Positions 1 to 9,123 of a DNA stretch of 64,000 nucleotides are shown in pieces. The notes below the pieces were generated by a model. It saw only the letters and a program-made list of their open reading frames with translations. It was not told where the DNA came from and made no database searches. The DNA comes from Pseudomonas sp. ATCC PTA-122608 (lineage in GTDB: Bacteria > Pseudomonadota > Gammaproteobacteria > Pseudomonadales > Pseudomonadaceae): the NCBI RefSeq assembly GCF_001952855.1, contig NZ_LPNO01000016.1:62001-126000 (forward strand), in the 5' to 3' direction. The position numbers and the translations under genes were made by a program. The number at the start of each line of letters is the position of its first letter. Position 1 is the stretch's first letter.

Positions 1-1462
1 CCGGCAGGCCGTTGGCGGCGTAGGCCTTGAGCGCCAGCGGGCTGGCGTCTTCAAAGTCCGACAGCACCGCGTCGTCGTGGAACAGCACGCCGTCGATGGC
101 ACTGGTGCGGGCCAGGTCTTCGTAGATTTCGCCGATGATCTGCCGCACCTTCGGATCGAACGGCGACAGGCGCTGGTACTGGTCCGGGTCGATGGCGACC
201 TTGCCGGTTTCCGGGTCCCAACGGGTGACACGGGGCAGCTTCGAATCGAGGGCGAAGCTGAGCACCGGCATCCAGGCAAATACGTTTACGTGAGCCCGAG
301 TGCGCAGTTGCCAGGTGACGCGGTTGAACAGGTCGGCGCGCACCGGCAAATGGCGGTTGGGGAAGTACAGCGAATGCACCAGGCCATCGCCCTTGGGGTC
401 GGCGAAAGCTTGCAGGAATACGGTGCTGGCGCCCATGTCGACCACGCGCTGGATCAGCTTGTCGAGGTTGCGCACCTGCTGCTCCGGGTCCGGATCGTAG
501 ACGTTGTCCAGGTCCACATGCAGTACCCGCAATGGCGCTTCTGCCTGGGTCGCGACGATGGCGTTGGCGTAGTGCTCGCCGTCCGGGTCGGAGGCCACCA
601 GGAAACGCGGGCTGCTCATCAGGTTGCCGAGGCTGTCGAGACCGTCTTCCAGGGTCAGGGCCATCTGGTAGCCCTGCTCGCCCACGACGGCCAGTGAAGT
701 ACCGTCGGCGGCGCCATATGGCCACACCCACACACGCGGTGCCTTGCCGGTGACGGCGCGGATCTTGTTGGAGATGGCCGCCACGTCGGTGCGCATCCGT
801 GCCTGGAACTGGGCTTCGGTTTCGTAGCGATTGGTCGCAGGGTCAAAGCGTCGGGTGGTGGCGGCCGGTTGCAGGTTGCCCTGTGGGTTGGCCAGCACGC
901 CTTTGTGATTGGCGTCGGTGTGCGCGGCGATTTCCACCAGGCCGGATTGGGCGATTTCGCGCACCTGCTGCCAGGTCAGGAAGTCCGAACGCGGCCGTGG
1001 TGTGCCGGCGAAATCCACCGGCTGGTTCAGCGGCGTATCCACCCATGAGCCCACCGGCGCCAGCAACGCGTGCCAGTTGTAGCTGCGCAGGATCGGCATC
1101 ACACGGGTGTAGAAGCTCGCGTAGCCGTCGTCGAAGCTGAGCATGATCGCCTTCGCCGGCAGCTCCGGGCCGCCGTTGCGGGCGGCGAGGATCTGGTCAA
1201 CGGTGACCGGCTGGTAGCCGTTTTCCCGTAACCACGCCAGCTGTTCGATCAAACGCTCGGTACGCACCGCCACCACCGCCTGATCGGGGTCGCGGTCCTC
1301 GATGTCGTGGTAGGCGATACCGAGAAAGTGGTTCTTCGGCCACGGCGCTTCGTTGGCGGGCTTGAGCCGCTCGGCGGGTGGAGTGAAAGGCGCGGGTTGC
1401 TGGGCGCAAGCGCTGCTCAGCATTAACCCCAGGGCCAACAGGCAACGGGACAAAACAGGCAT
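1..1462 (-). CDS. pgaB: Poly-beta-1,6-N-acetylglucosamine N-deacetylase PgaB (C-terminus cut by window edge)
   Basis: PgaB is an outer-membrane lipoprotein that partly deacetylates poly-N-acetylglucosamine (PNAG) in the periplasm so that PgaA can export it. The start is the ATG at 1462; it gives a lipoprotein signal with lipobox LSSAC (Cys19). The CE4 deacetylase domain follows. Its metal and catalytic residues are visible as FDDGY (D111, D112) and HTDANH (H181, H186), and the 5-residue His spacing matches the known PgaB pattern. After about residue 300 comes the start of the C-terminal glycoside-hydrolase-like half. About 487 codons are in the window and the stop lies beyond position 1; the family is usually 650-670 residues. 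The gene starts 12 bases after the pgaA stop, so the two form one operon. pgaC and pgaD are expected just outside the window. Confidence 0.93.
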   Translation of the reverse strand, partial: MPVLSRCLLALGLMLSSACAQQPAPFTPPAERLKPANEAPWPKNHFLGIAYHDIEDRDPDQAVVAVRTERLIEQLAWLRENGYQPVTVDQILAARNGGPELPAKAIMLSFDDGYASFYTRVMPILRSYNWHALLAPVGSWVDTPLNQPVDFAGTPRPRSDFLTWQQVREIAQSGLVEIAAHTDANHKGVLANPQGNLQPAATTRRFDPATNRYETEAQFQARMRTDVAAISNKIRAVTGKAPRVWVWPYGAADGTSLAVVGEQGYQMALTLEDGLDSLGNLMSSPRFLVASDPDGEHYANAIVATQAEAPLRVLHVDLDNVYDPDPEQQVRNLDKLIQRVVDMGASTVFLQAFADPKGDGLVHSLYFPNRHLPVRADLFNRVTWQLRTRAHVNVFAWMPVLSFALDSKLPRVTRWDPETGKVAIDPDQYQRLSPFDPKVRQIIGEIYEDLARTSAIDGVLFHDDAVLSDFEDASPLALKAYAANGLP

Positions 1463-1474
1463 GATCGGACTCTT

Positions 1475-3928
1475 CTAGAAGCGGTAGGTGAGGTCGACGA
1501 TCAGGCGCAGATCGCTTTCGCGCTCACCGTCATAAGGTCGGCTGATCCAGCTGAGGTTGGCGCCGGTTTCGAGCACGTCGTTCCAGCGAAACCGCTGGCC
1601 GTAGCCCACCAATGCAACGCCGCCGGTGCCGTAATCGCGCTGGCTGTAGGTGCCCGCCCCCACCTGGAACTGCTGGCTCCACTGGGTTTCGTAGCGGTGG
1701 TAGAGCACGTGGTTGACGGTGGCCGTGGGCAGCACGCTGAAGTCCGAGCGCGGGTTGAAGTACGGCGTGTCTTCCTTGGTGTTGCGGCTGGTGCCAACTT
1801 CCAGGCCCAGATCGACTTGCACCCCCGGCGAGCTGTACACGCCCTGGCGTCCGGTGAGCAGTGCTTCGAGGCGGTTGTTGCCGTCGCTGAAATGGGACGG
1901 GCTGAGGGCCAGTTTCCATTCGCGGCTTTCGTTGGCGCGCCAGCGGATAAAACCGCTGCCGCCGTTGGCGGTGATGTCGGCGTTCAGCGCCCGCAGCGGG
2001 GTGCTGGCGGAGAGGTAGTCGAGGCTACCGCCGTACTGCCATTGGTCATTGATGTCCCGCGCAATCGCGACCCGCGCGCCTTGCTTGGAGCCAAAGCCGT
2101 AGGAGTGATTGGACACTTCGGCTTCGAGGGTCATGTCGCGGGTGCGCCGCTCTACACCGAGGCGCTGCCAGCGGTGTTGGCCGTTGCCTTCTTCAAAGTC
2201 GGCAGTGGCGTAGCCGACACCGCCGAACACGCGCCAGTCTTCATCGATGGGCGGGCTGTAGAGCAAGGTTTCGATGCCGAAATCGCGGCTGCCGGACACC
2301 GCGCCCGCACCGTTATCGCCGCCACCGTTGCTTTTGCCGGTGTAGGCCTCGACGCGCAATTCGGCCATGTCATGCACATCCCGCAGGCGGCTGAGGCGCT
2401 GCACCTGGCGGTTGTCCGGGGCGCGGTCGACCACGTCGTCGGTGAGTGCATCGAGCTGGCGCCACTCCTGCAGATCCAGGGCGGTATGGCCTTGGGAGAC
2501 TTCCAGGCCGATGTCGCGCGGGGCCTGGGCTTCGGTTTCCTTGAGGGTGTTTTCGGCACGCCGTGGCCAGTCGCGGGCGCGGTACATATCAGCTTGGGCC
2601 AGGCGCAGGCCGATATTGCCGGGCGCCTGCTGCACCAGGGCTTCCAGGCCTTTTTCGCTGGCGGGAAGGTCGGCGCCATAGGTGCCGGCCTGGGCGGCCA
2701 ATTGTTGGGCGTCCATCCAGGCGTCGTTGGGGTTGCCGATGGGCAGGCCCTTGAGTTCGACCCGGGGTTTCTGGGTGCTCGCCAGGTTATCGGCGACTTC
2801 GCGGGCCTCCACCACCTGATCGTTTTCGAGCAAGGCGTAGAACAGCGCGGTGCTGTCTTCGACGTGATCACCCGCATCCGCATCGCTGGCCACCAGCGCC
2901 TGGCGATACAGCGGGGCGGCCTTTTCCGGCTGGCGTTGGTCGAGGTAAGCGGCAGCAACCCAACGCAGCGCGTAGGTCGGCAGTTGCACACCTTCGCCCT
3001 TCAGCACTTCGTACTCGCGGACCACCTCGGCGGTGCGTGCCCGGGCCTTCAGCGCGCCCAGGCGGTCGATGCGCCAGCGCACCACGTCGTCATGGGCAGT
3101 GGCATCCGGTGTCCAGGTGGTGAGCAGTTGGTCGTAATCCTTGAGGGCGCGGTCGGCGATGACATAGCGCTCTTTTTCACTGCGTGAGGCGAACTCGGCC
3201 AGGCGCACGCGCTCGGCGGCCAGGTCGCCTTCGAGGCGGCGCTGGGTGACCGGGTCCAACAGGCCCGGGCGCCGGGCGGCCAGGCGCAGGGCTGGTTCCG
3301 GCAGGCGCGCGCGTTGCAGGGCGACGATGTATTCGCGGGCGACTTCGGGTTTGTTGCCGGCGCGGATGAAGGCCTGGTCGAACTCGAACAGCGCGTCATA
3401 GGTTGAACCGGCGCGAGTCAGGGCGTAACCCAAGGCCATGCGGCGGTCGGCGTCGTCGGGTTTGGCGGCCACTAGAGCGCGGGTGCGCTGTACGGCTTCA
3501 GCAGTTTGGCCGGCGTCGGCCTGGGTCAGGGCGAGGCCCAATTGCAGGTCCGGGTTATTCGGCTCGCGTTGCAGCGCCTGGCGATACACGGCAATTGCCG
3601 GCTCCCAACGCTGCTGGTTGCGATAAGTACGGGCGACCGTGGCCAACGCTTGGGAAGTAAGGGTACGACTGCGGCCCTGGGTCTCGTAGACCGAAAGCAC
3701 TTCGGCGTCCTGGCGTGCCCAGCTGGCAATCAACAGGTGATCGCTGACCTGCCCCGTCGTCTGACGCTCGGCGGGCAATTGGCGCAACAGGTTGAGGGCC
3801 GGGCCATAGTTGCCGCTACGGGCCTGGTTGATCAGCGAATCATAGGCAGCATCCGCCGACGCCACGACAGGCCAGAGTAACTGGCTACACAGGGCCAGAC
3901 GGATAAAGGGATGAACATTACGCGACAT
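1475..3928 (-). CDS. pgaA: PNAG export outer-membrane porin PgaA
   Basis: PgaA is the outer-membrane secretin for poly-N-acetylglucosamine. It has an N-terminal periplasmic TPR domain that binds PgaB and polymer, and a C-terminal beta-barrel that forms the exit pore. The translation shows a signal peptide ending near VVASADA, TPR-like helical repeats through about residue 550, then a stretch of alternating beta strands ending in a terminal aromatic (LTYRF), typical of an outer-membrane barrel. At 817 residues it is close to the E. coli protein. I chose the ATG at 3928 because GAGGAAG lies just upstream and a signal peptide follows. An in-frame extension to 4072 would run through the terminator of the preceding gene and has no signal sequence. 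It is first in the pga operon. Confidence 0.93.
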   Translation of the reverse strand: MSRNVHPFIRLALCSQLLWPVVASADAAYDSLINQARSGNYGPALNLLRQLPAERQTTGQVSDHLLIASWARQDAEVLSVYETQGRSRTLTSQALATVARTYRNQQRWEPAIAVYRQALQREPNNPDLQLGLALTQADAGQTAEAVQRTRALVAAKPDDADRRMALGYALTRAGSTYDALFEFDQAFIRAGNKPEVAREYIVALQRARLPEPALRLAARRPGLLDPVTQRRLEGDLAAERVRLAEFASRSEKERYVIADRALKDYDQLLTTWTPDATAHDDVVRWRIDRLGALKARARTAEVVREYEVLKGEGVQLPTYALRWVAAAYLDQRQPEKAAPLYRQALVASDADAGDHVEDSTALFYALLENDQVVEAREVADNLASTQKPRVELKGLPIGNPNDAWMDAQQLAAQAGTYGADLPASEKGLEALVQQAPGNIGLRLAQADMYRARDWPRRAENTLKETEAQAPRDIGLEVSQGHTALDLQEWRQLDALTDDVVDRAPDNRQVQRLSRLRDVHDMAELRVEAYTGKSNGGGDNGAGAVSGSRDFGIETLLYSPPIDEDWRVFGGVGYATADFEEGNGQHRWQRLGVERRTRDMTLEAEVSNHSYGFGSKQGARVAIARDINDQWQYGGSLDYLSASTPLRALNADITANGGSGFIRWRANESREWKLALSPSHFSDGNNRLEALLTGRQGVYSSPGVQVDLGLEVGTSRNTKEDTPYFNPRSDFSVLPTATVNHVLYHRYETQWSQQFQVGAGTYSQRDYGTGGVALVGYGQRFRWNDVLETGANLSWISRPYDGERESDLRLIVDLTYRF

Positions 3929-4050
3929 GTCGTCAGCTTCCTCACCAGGGAAAGCTGTAGTGATAAATTCACCTGCACGACACACCAGGCGGCCGACATC
4001 TGATGACGCAGCCAAGCTTTCCTGGGGCGCAATATCCTTGAGAGGGGTAC

Positions 4051-4089
4051 AAAAAAGGCCAATTCCGAACAATTATTCAGAATTGGCCT
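4051..4089 (-). terminator. Rho-independent terminator of the DUF945 gene
   Basis: Arms AGGCCAATTC (4056-4065) and GAATTGGCCT (4080-4089) form a perfect 10-bp stem. Read on the minus strand it is followed by a run of six T. It lies 20 bases after the stop of the gene at 4110-5606 and insulates pgaA from it. Confidence 0.85.
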
Positions 4090-4109
4090 ACATCACTTTG
4101 AGCCGAGTT

Positions 4110-5606
4110 TTATTGAGCGCCGCTGACCGCGCCGAACTTGCCCAGCACAAAACCAATGAATTGCTCGACGGTCATTTTCTGGCCGTTGAAGGTCACTTCA
4201 TTGTTGGCGTAGTGCAGCTTGGAAACGACATCGGTGCCCACCAGGGTCGCCAGTTGAGTACCCACGGCCATGCCGCTGATCATCTCGCTGGCCATCTGGG
4301 ATTGCTGCTCGATGGCTTTCGGGTCGGTCACACCACCGATCTGCGCTTGCAGGGCGGCAACGTCCTGAACCATCGGCTTGGACAGCGTCAGGTTGGCGTC
4401 CAGCAGAGCAACGATTTGCTTGCCCAGTTCAACCGGCGGCAGGTCCATGCTCGACGGCTTGGCCAGGTCGACCACCAGGTTGAAACGGCTCTCGCCATTG
4501 GTGGTTTTCAGCGACAGGTTTTCTACCGCCACTTGCGGCTTGGCAGCCAGCAGTTGGTTGACATTGGCCTGGGCCAGGGTTTGCTCGGCTTCAGTCAGTT
4601 GCAACTCAGGCACTGGCTGGCCCGCAGCGGCAGCGGCTTGGGCCGGTTGCACTTTTTCCTGGTAGAGCTTGGTCAGCACCAGCATCGACGGGATGTCGAC
4701 GTTCTTCATGCTGACCGCCATGGCCGCCGAGCCCACTGGCTTGCCCTGGTAACCGATCTCGTCAATCTTGTAGTCGACACGGCCGGCCAGGTTGTTGTCC
4801 TTGGTTTCGCTGCTGTCTTTCTGCTCAAAGTTCTTGAGGGTCAGCACCGCTTGCTGCGGGCCGAAGGTGACCTTGGTGTTGGTCAGCTCGACAGTGTTTT
4901 GCCCGGTGTAGAAACCAAAGGTGGTTTTTTCCAGGTTGCTGGCGATGGTCAGGCCGCTCAGCTCGGCATCCAGCTTGGCGTTGTTGGCATCGACAACCGA
5001 GACCTTGAGGCTGTCCATGTAGCCGCTGGCCTTGACCTTCTTGCCTTCGGCAGTCGAATCGAAGTCCAGGTTGGCACCGGAGAAGCTCACGGCCGACTTG
5101 TCGTCCTTGAGTTCCAGAGGCAGCAATTCAACATTGCCGTTAACCGAGCGGTTGTAGCCGATGTTGGCCACGCCCTTGAGCGGCGACACGTCTTTGCTGG
5201 CGGCGAACCATTTTTCGGTGGTGGCGTTTTTCTCAAGCTCGTAGTGACTGGTGGCCATGACTGGCAACCACTTCAGCGACACCAGACGCGAGAACGGCAG
5301 CGGGCCGTGTTCGATATGGTCGACGAACAGCAGTTCGGTGTCCTGATGGTTTTCGCCGAACACTGCGCCTTGGGCCTTGAGGCGATAGTGCGCGGTGCTG
5401 CTGAACAGCTGGCGGTCGAGGGAAACGAGCTCGAGGGTCACGGTGCCGTCGACGCCGGCCATGGAGGTCTGCAGTTCCTTGTTGGCATCCTGGATGGCGG
5501 TTTGCAGCACCGGCTCCAGTTGCTTGCCGGTGTACCAGGCACCGCCTGCACTGATTGCACCAATGGCGACGACGATACCCAAGAGAACGACTGCTGGCTT
5601 ATTCAT
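4110..5606 (-). CDS. DUF945 (YdgA-like) family protein
   Basis: This is a 498-residue protein with one N-terminal hydrophobic segment (about residues 5-25, VVLLGIVVAIGAISAGG) that acts as signal anchor. A long periplasmic region follows, rich in beta strands and Lys/Asp. The start MNKPAVVLLG and the segment GAWYTGKQLEPVL are typical of the DUF945/YdgA family. The biochemical function of these proteins is not established; E. coli YdgA has been seen as an inner-membrane-associated protein. It is a single-gene unit: a terminator follows and a REPIN lies between it and the next gene upstream. Nothing links it to the pga genes except proximity. Confidence 0.8.
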   Translation of the reverse strand: MNKPAVVLLGIVVAIGAISAGGAWYTGKQLEPVLQTAIQDANKELQTSMAGVDGTVTLELVSLDRQLFSSTAHYRLKAQGAVFGENHQDTELLFVDHIEHGPLPFSRLVSLKWLPVMATSHYELEKNATTEKWFAASKDVSPLKGVANIGYNRSVNGNVELLPLELKDDKSAVSFSGANLDFDSTAEGKKVKASGYMDSLKVSVVDANNAKLDAELSGLTIASNLEKTTFGFYTGQNTVELTNTKVTFGPQQAVLTLKNFEQKDSSETKDNNLAGRVDYKIDEIGYQGKPVGSAAMAVSMKNVDIPSMLVLTKLYQEKVQPAQAAAAAGQPVPELQLTEAEQTLAQANVNQLLAAKPQVAVENLSLKTTNGESRFNLVVDLAKPSSMDLPPVELGKQIVALLDANLTLSKPMVQDVAALQAQIGGVTDPKAIEQQSQMASEMISGMAVGTQLATLVGTDVVSKLHYANNEVTFNGQKMTVEQFIGFVLGKFGAVSGAQ

Positions 5607-5762
5607 GTAGTGACCTGATCAAATCCTGTGAAATGGGCTGTCTTCCCTGAACACCCGAAGGGTGTCGGCTCAAGCCCGCCGAAATCCGGGGAAGATTAGC
5701 ATTGGCTGGCGTATGCAGCCCAATTTTTCAATAGGCGCAGACTTCAGCGGTGAACGGTAAAG

Positions 5763-5852
5763 CGCCTTCGCGAGCAAGCCCGCTCCCACATTCGGCTGCA
5801 TTCCAAAGATGCAACTCGATCGAATGTGGGAGCGGGCTTGCTCGCGAAGGCG
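5763..5852. repeat. REPIN: inverted pair of Pseudomonas REP elements
   Basis: Two perfectly complementary 32-base arms, 5763-5794 and 5821-5852, flank a 26-base loop. Each carries the core GCGAGCAAGCCCGCTCCCAC, typical of extragenic palindromic elements in P. fluorescens genomes. It fills the space between two minus-strand genes. REPINs are non-autonomous and are mobilised by RAYT transposases encoded elsewhere. Confidence 0.9.
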
Positions 5853-5873
5853 TCAGTACAGACACCACAGATT

Positions 5874-6506
5874 TCAGGAATACTCGGTATCGATCTCATC
5901 CAATTGATGATCAAAGCTCTTCAGCCGTGCCGTCCACGTGTACACCAGCACTTCAAATTCGCGGTGAATCACCGCGTTGCCCGGCGTATCCGACTTGGGA
6001 TCATAAAAATCCAGCTGGTAACGCTCCCGCGCCATCGCCGTGGCCACGTCGGACAATTCCCGGGCGTTATTCAGCCAGTGCCGTCCGTCGGCGACTTGCC
6101 GATCAAGCATCACGCATTGTTTTTTCAGGGCTTCGAGGCTTTTTTCCAGCGGGGTGCCGGTCAGTTCACCCATGACTTCCTGGAAGGTGCGCCCCGGTTG
6201 CCAGTAGCTGCCCCAGAAGTAGCGGTCGAACACCGTCTCGACCCGGCGCAGGGCGACTTTGGTGTCCCAGATCGCCACGCGGGTCTTGCCTTGTTCGAGC
6301 AGTCTTCGCTTGATTCGCTGGCCTTGGAAAGAAGCCCAGGCCACCACACCGATGGACAGCACCGCGATCAGCGCGCTGGCGCTGTCGAGGAACACCATGG
6401 CCTTGTCAATTTGATGGGCCAGCATGATGCCGTAGAAGTACGTCGCCGATAACAACACCAGTGCGAAGAACACGCACCAGAAAGCGGGAGCATAAGGGTT
6501 TTTCAT
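5874..6506 (-). CDS. Small inner-membrane protein of unknown function
   Basis: I do not recognise the family. The 210-residue product starts MKNPYAPAFW. It has two transmembrane segments (about residues 7-27 and 37-58) and then a mostly helical, charged cytoplasmic part with an invariant-looking WGSYWQPGRTFQEV stretch. The start at 6506 was preferred over the in-frame ATG at 6527 because GGGGA sits about 8 bases upstream. It stands alone between a REPIN and the end of the efflux operon. Alternating Trp/Tyr residues in the tail might indicate a binding surface, but no function can be inferred. Confidence 0.65.
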   Translation of the reverse strand: MKNPYAPAFWCVFFALVLLSATYFYGIMLAHQIDKAMVFLDSASALIAVLSIGVVAWASFQGQRIKRRLLEQGKTRVAIWDTKVALRRVETVFDRYFWGSYWQPGRTFQEVMGELTGTPLEKSLEALKKQCVMLDRQVADGRHWLNNARELSDVATAMARERYQLDFYDPKSDTPGNAVIHREFEVLVYTWTARLKSFDHQLDEIDTEYS

Positions 6507-6543
6507 TATTGGAATCCCCATGAGCAAACGCGAGCAGTGACAA

Positions 6544-6565
6544 GCGGGTCATCAACAGAACCCGC
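6544..6565 (-). terminator. Weak terminator-like hairpin after the FUSC efflux operon
   Basis: GCGGGT (6544-6549) pairs with ACCCGC (6560-6565) across a 10-base loop, 22 bases past the last stop of the operon. There is no clear T tract, so factor-independent termination is uncertain. Confidence 0.35.
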
Positions 6566-6587
6566 CAGTCAAAGCATAGCAATCAGC

Positions 6588-8030
6588 TCAGGGTTTGCTG
6601 GCTTGTGTGGCTTGCGTTCGTCCACTTTCCCAGCCGCCGCCCAGGGCCAGGAACAAATCGATCTGGCTCATGGCAACCTGGGTGTTCGCCGCCGCCAGTT
6701 GCGCCCGTACATCGGTGTAGGTGCGGGTGGCTTGCAGGTCGGCCAGGAATGAGGCGCGGCCGGCCTGGAAGAAGCGGTGCGTCTGCTCCGCGGCCTCTTT
6801 GGCCGACGCGCCCGCATCGGCCAACGCATCGCGACGTTGCAGTTGCGCGGTGTACTGCGCCAGGCCCGTCTGGGTTTCGCGGATGGCGTTGAGCACCACG
6901 CCATCGAAATGCGCCAGGGCGCCCTGAGTCGCGGCTTCGGCTTCGTGAATACGCGCGCGGGCACCGTTGGTCGGCAGCGTCCAACTGATCAGCGGGCCAA
7001 AGCCCCAGCGGTTGGTGGCTGGCGTGCCCAGGTCATCCAGAATACCCACGGTGCCGACGGTGGCCCCGATGCTGATATCCGGGTACAGCGCGCCGGTGGC
7101 CACACCGATGCGCGCAGTGGCAGCCGCCAGTTGGCGCTCGGCCTGGCGCACATCAGGGCGACGCTTGAGCAGCGTGGCGCCGTCGCCCACCGGCAGCAAT
7201 TGCGCGATATGCGGCAGCTCGGCGCATTGGGCGGTGCCGGCCGGCAGTTGATTCAGTGGCTTGGCCAGCAGCATCGACAGGCGGAACAGCCCGGCCTGGC
7301 GCAACGCTTCATAACGCGGCATTTCGGCGCGCAGGGATTTGTATTGGGTTTGCGAACGGGTGACCTGGGTTTCATCACCACGCCCGGCATCCCGCAGGCG
7401 CTGGGTCAGGTGCGTGCTCTGGGCTTGCAGGTCGAGGGACTCGTTGGCGATCGCCAGCTCTTCGTTGGCCGCGCACACTTGGGTGTAAGACCGCACCACG
7501 TCCGCTACCAGGGTGATACGGGCGATATCGGCCGCCGCCTGGGCCGCATCGGCGCTGGCCTGGGAGCTTTCAATGCCGCGCTGCAAGGTGCCGAACAAAT
7601 CGAATTGGTAGGAGGTGCTGATGCTCGCGGCGCCGATATTGGCCACAGGGACTTTTTCCGTCAGCAAATAGGCCTCACCGGATTCTTGCAAGCGCTGGGC
7701 TTCGGCCTTGGCCCCGGCACTCCAGCCGCCGGCAGATTCGGCTTGCTGCACCTGATAGCGCGAGCGCTGCAAGTTGGCCGCAGCCACCCGCAGGTCGGTG
7801 TTGGAGGCCATGGCCTGCTCCACCAGCTTATCCAGGCGCGGGTCTTGATAGAGCTTCCACCAGTCCGCCGGCACCGGCGCCGACACCACATTGTTGCCCT
7901 CCCCGGCCAACTGGCCCTGAAGGTCACCGCGGTTCACGGCAGCCTTGTCCGGCAGTTTGTAATCGGGGCCCACCACTTGGCAGGCCGACAGCAACAACCC
8001 CAGCCCGGCGGTTGCTAAAAGCCGTTTCAT
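6588..8030 (-). CDS. NodT-family outer-membrane efflux lipoprotein
   Basis: This is the outer-membrane channel of a tripartite efflux pump (OprM/NodT family, 480 residues). The lipoprotein signal MKRLLATAGLGLLLSAC places the acylated Cys at position 17. The mature start, QVVGPDYKLP, is the classic family signature. Two OEP repeats of helical barrel plus beta strands follow, with RPDVRQAERQLAAATARIGVA in the second repeat (visible around 7080-7170). It is the last gene of the operon and overlaps the fusion-protein gene by 4 bases. It serves the FUSC pump encoded upstream; the substrate is probably an aromatic acid by analogy with AaeAB-type systems. Confidence 0.92.
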   Translation of the reverse strand: MKRLLATAGLGLLLSACQVVGPDYKLPDKAAVNRGDLQGQLAGEGNNVVSAPVPADWWKLYQDPRLDKLVEQAMASNTDLRVAAANLQRSRYQVQQAESAGGWSAGAKAEAQRLQESGEAYLLTEKVPVANIGAASISTSYQFDLFGTLQRGIESSQASADAAQAAADIARITLVADVVRSYTQVCAANEELAIANESLDLQAQSTHLTQRLRDAGRGDETQVTRSQTQYKSLRAEMPRYEALRQAGLFRLSMLLAKPLNQLPAGTAQCAELPHIAQLLPVGDGATLLKRRPDVRQAERQLAAATARIGVATGALYPDISIGATVGTVGILDDLGTPATNRWGFGPLISWTLPTNGARARIHEAEAATQGALAHFDGVVLNAIRETQTGLAQYTAQLQRRDALADAGASAKEAAEQTHRFFQAGRASFLADLQATRTYTDVRAQLAAANTQVAMSQIDLFLALGGGWESGRTQATQASKP

Positions 8031-8917
8031 GGCTTGTTCTCCGACTTGGGTTGGTCGTCGATGATCGACACCGTGGCAGTGCGCCCGGCAATCATGCGGA
8101 AGTCCGCCGGCACGTCGTCAAACGCGATGCGCACCGGAATCCTCTGGGCCAGGCGCACCCAGCTGAACGCCGGGTTGACGTTGGGCAGCAGGTTGGAGCC
8201 GCTGGTGCGGTCACGGTCTTCGATACCGGCGACGATGCTCTGCACATGCCCGCGCAGGCGGGCGTTGTCGCCGATCACGCGGATGTCGACGCTCTGGCCG
8301 ACGTGGATGCCGTCGAGCTTGGTCTCTTCGAAATAGCCGTCGATGTGGAAGGAGTTGCTGTCCACCACCGACAACACCGGGCGCCCGGCGGTCACGAACT
8401 CCTGGTTACGTGGCGCACGGTCGTTGATGTAGCCGTCCACCGGGCTGCGGATCACCGAGCGGTCCAGGTTGAGCTGCGCGGCATCCACCGCCACTTGCGA
8501 CTCGGCCAGGGCCGATTGGGCACGGGCGACACGGGACTGGCTTTCTTCCAGTTGCTCGCTGGCCACCAGGTTGCCGAGGCCACGGTTACGCTTGTTCTCG
8601 CGCACAGCCTGGGCCAGGGTTTCCTGGCGGTCGGCCACAGCGGCCTGGGCCTGGCGCAGGGCCAGCTTGAAGCGGTCCTGGTCGACGGAGAACAGCACCT
8701 GGCCGCGCACCACCAACTGGTTGTCACGCACGTCCACTTGCTGGATCAGCCCGGACACGTCCGGGGCGATCTGCACGATGTCGGCACGGATATGGCCGTC
8801 ACGGGTCCAGGGGGCGAACATGTAGTACATCACCATGCGCCACACCACGACGCAGGCGAAGGTCACCACCAATAACGTCAGGACTACACGGCCGATGGTC
8901 AAAAAAGGTTTTTTCAT
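8027..8917 (-). CDS. HlyD-type membrane fusion protein of the FUSC pump
   Basis: This is a 296-residue periplasmic adaptor linking the FUSC pump to the NodT channel. The N-terminal anchor is at about residues 10-30 (VVLTLLVVTFACVVVW). Next comes the half-lipoyl motif RADIVQIAPDVSGLIQQVDV, a coiled-coil hairpin rich in Gln, Ala and Arg (about residues 75-135), and the second lipoyl part VIRSPVDGYINDRAPRNQEF. The length and the DNQLVVRGQVLFSVD segment match the AaeA/EmrA-like short adaptors that pair with DUF1656 and FUSC proteins. It overlaps both neighbours by 4 bases (ATGA), so the genes are translationally coupled. Confidence 0.9.
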   Translation of the reverse strand: MKKPFLTIGRVVLTLLVVTFACVVVWRMVMYYMFAPWTRDGHIRADIVQIAPDVSGLIQQVDVRDNQLVVRGQVLFSVDQDRFKLALRQAQAAVADRQETLAQAVRENKRNRGLGNLVASEQLEESQSRVARAQSALAESQVAVDAAQLNLDRSVIRSPVDGYINDRAPRNQEFVTAGRPVLSVVDSNSFHIDGYFEETKLDGIHVGQSVDIRVIGDNARLRGHVQSIVAGIEDRDRTSGSNLLPNVNPAFSWVRLAQRIPVRIAFDDVPADFRMIAGRTATVSIIDDQPKSENKP

Positions 8918-9123
8918 GTCATGAGGTATCGACTGAGTGAGTCCACTGCGCCCAGCAACAGAGCGTAGAGACCCACATTGAACAATGCCCGGTGCCAGAC
9001 CAGGCGATAGAAGTGGACGCGGGTCAACAGCCCGTGCACCACCAGGTACAACACATACGTAATGCCCATCAGCACCAGCAGCGTGGGCAGGAACACCCCG
9101 CTGATATCCAGATCACCGATCAT
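8914..9123 (-). CDS. DUF1656 small membrane protein (AaeX-like)
   Basis: This 69-residue protein has two transmembrane helices (FLPTLLVLMGITYVLYLVV, then ALFNVGLYALLLGAV). The MIGDLDISGVFLP start is typical of DUF1656 proteins, which are encoded between FUSC pumps and their adaptors, as aaeX is with aaeAB in enterobacteria. Its precise role in the pump is unknown. It overlaps the genes on both sides by 4 bases. Confidence 0.9.
   Translation of the reverse strand: MIGDLDISGVFLPTLLVLMGITYVLYLVVHGLLTRVHFYRLVWHRALFNVGLYALLLGAVDSLSRYLMT

Noticed and set aside
1697..3187. Plus-strand 496-codon open frame inside pgaA
   Set aside because: It is a GC-rich shadow frame opposite a well-supported gene, with no recognisable domain or ribosome site.
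3929..4072. N-terminal extension of pgaA to 4072
   Set aside because: It would translate through the terminator hairpin of the DUF945 gene and remove the signal peptide from the N-terminus. The ATG at 3928 has a good ribosome site.
3927..5618. Plus-strand 563-codon open frame opposite the DUF945 gene
   Set aside because: It runs through a terminator and a gene with clear family identity, and its composition (His/Gln/Leu-rich) is typical of antisense frames.
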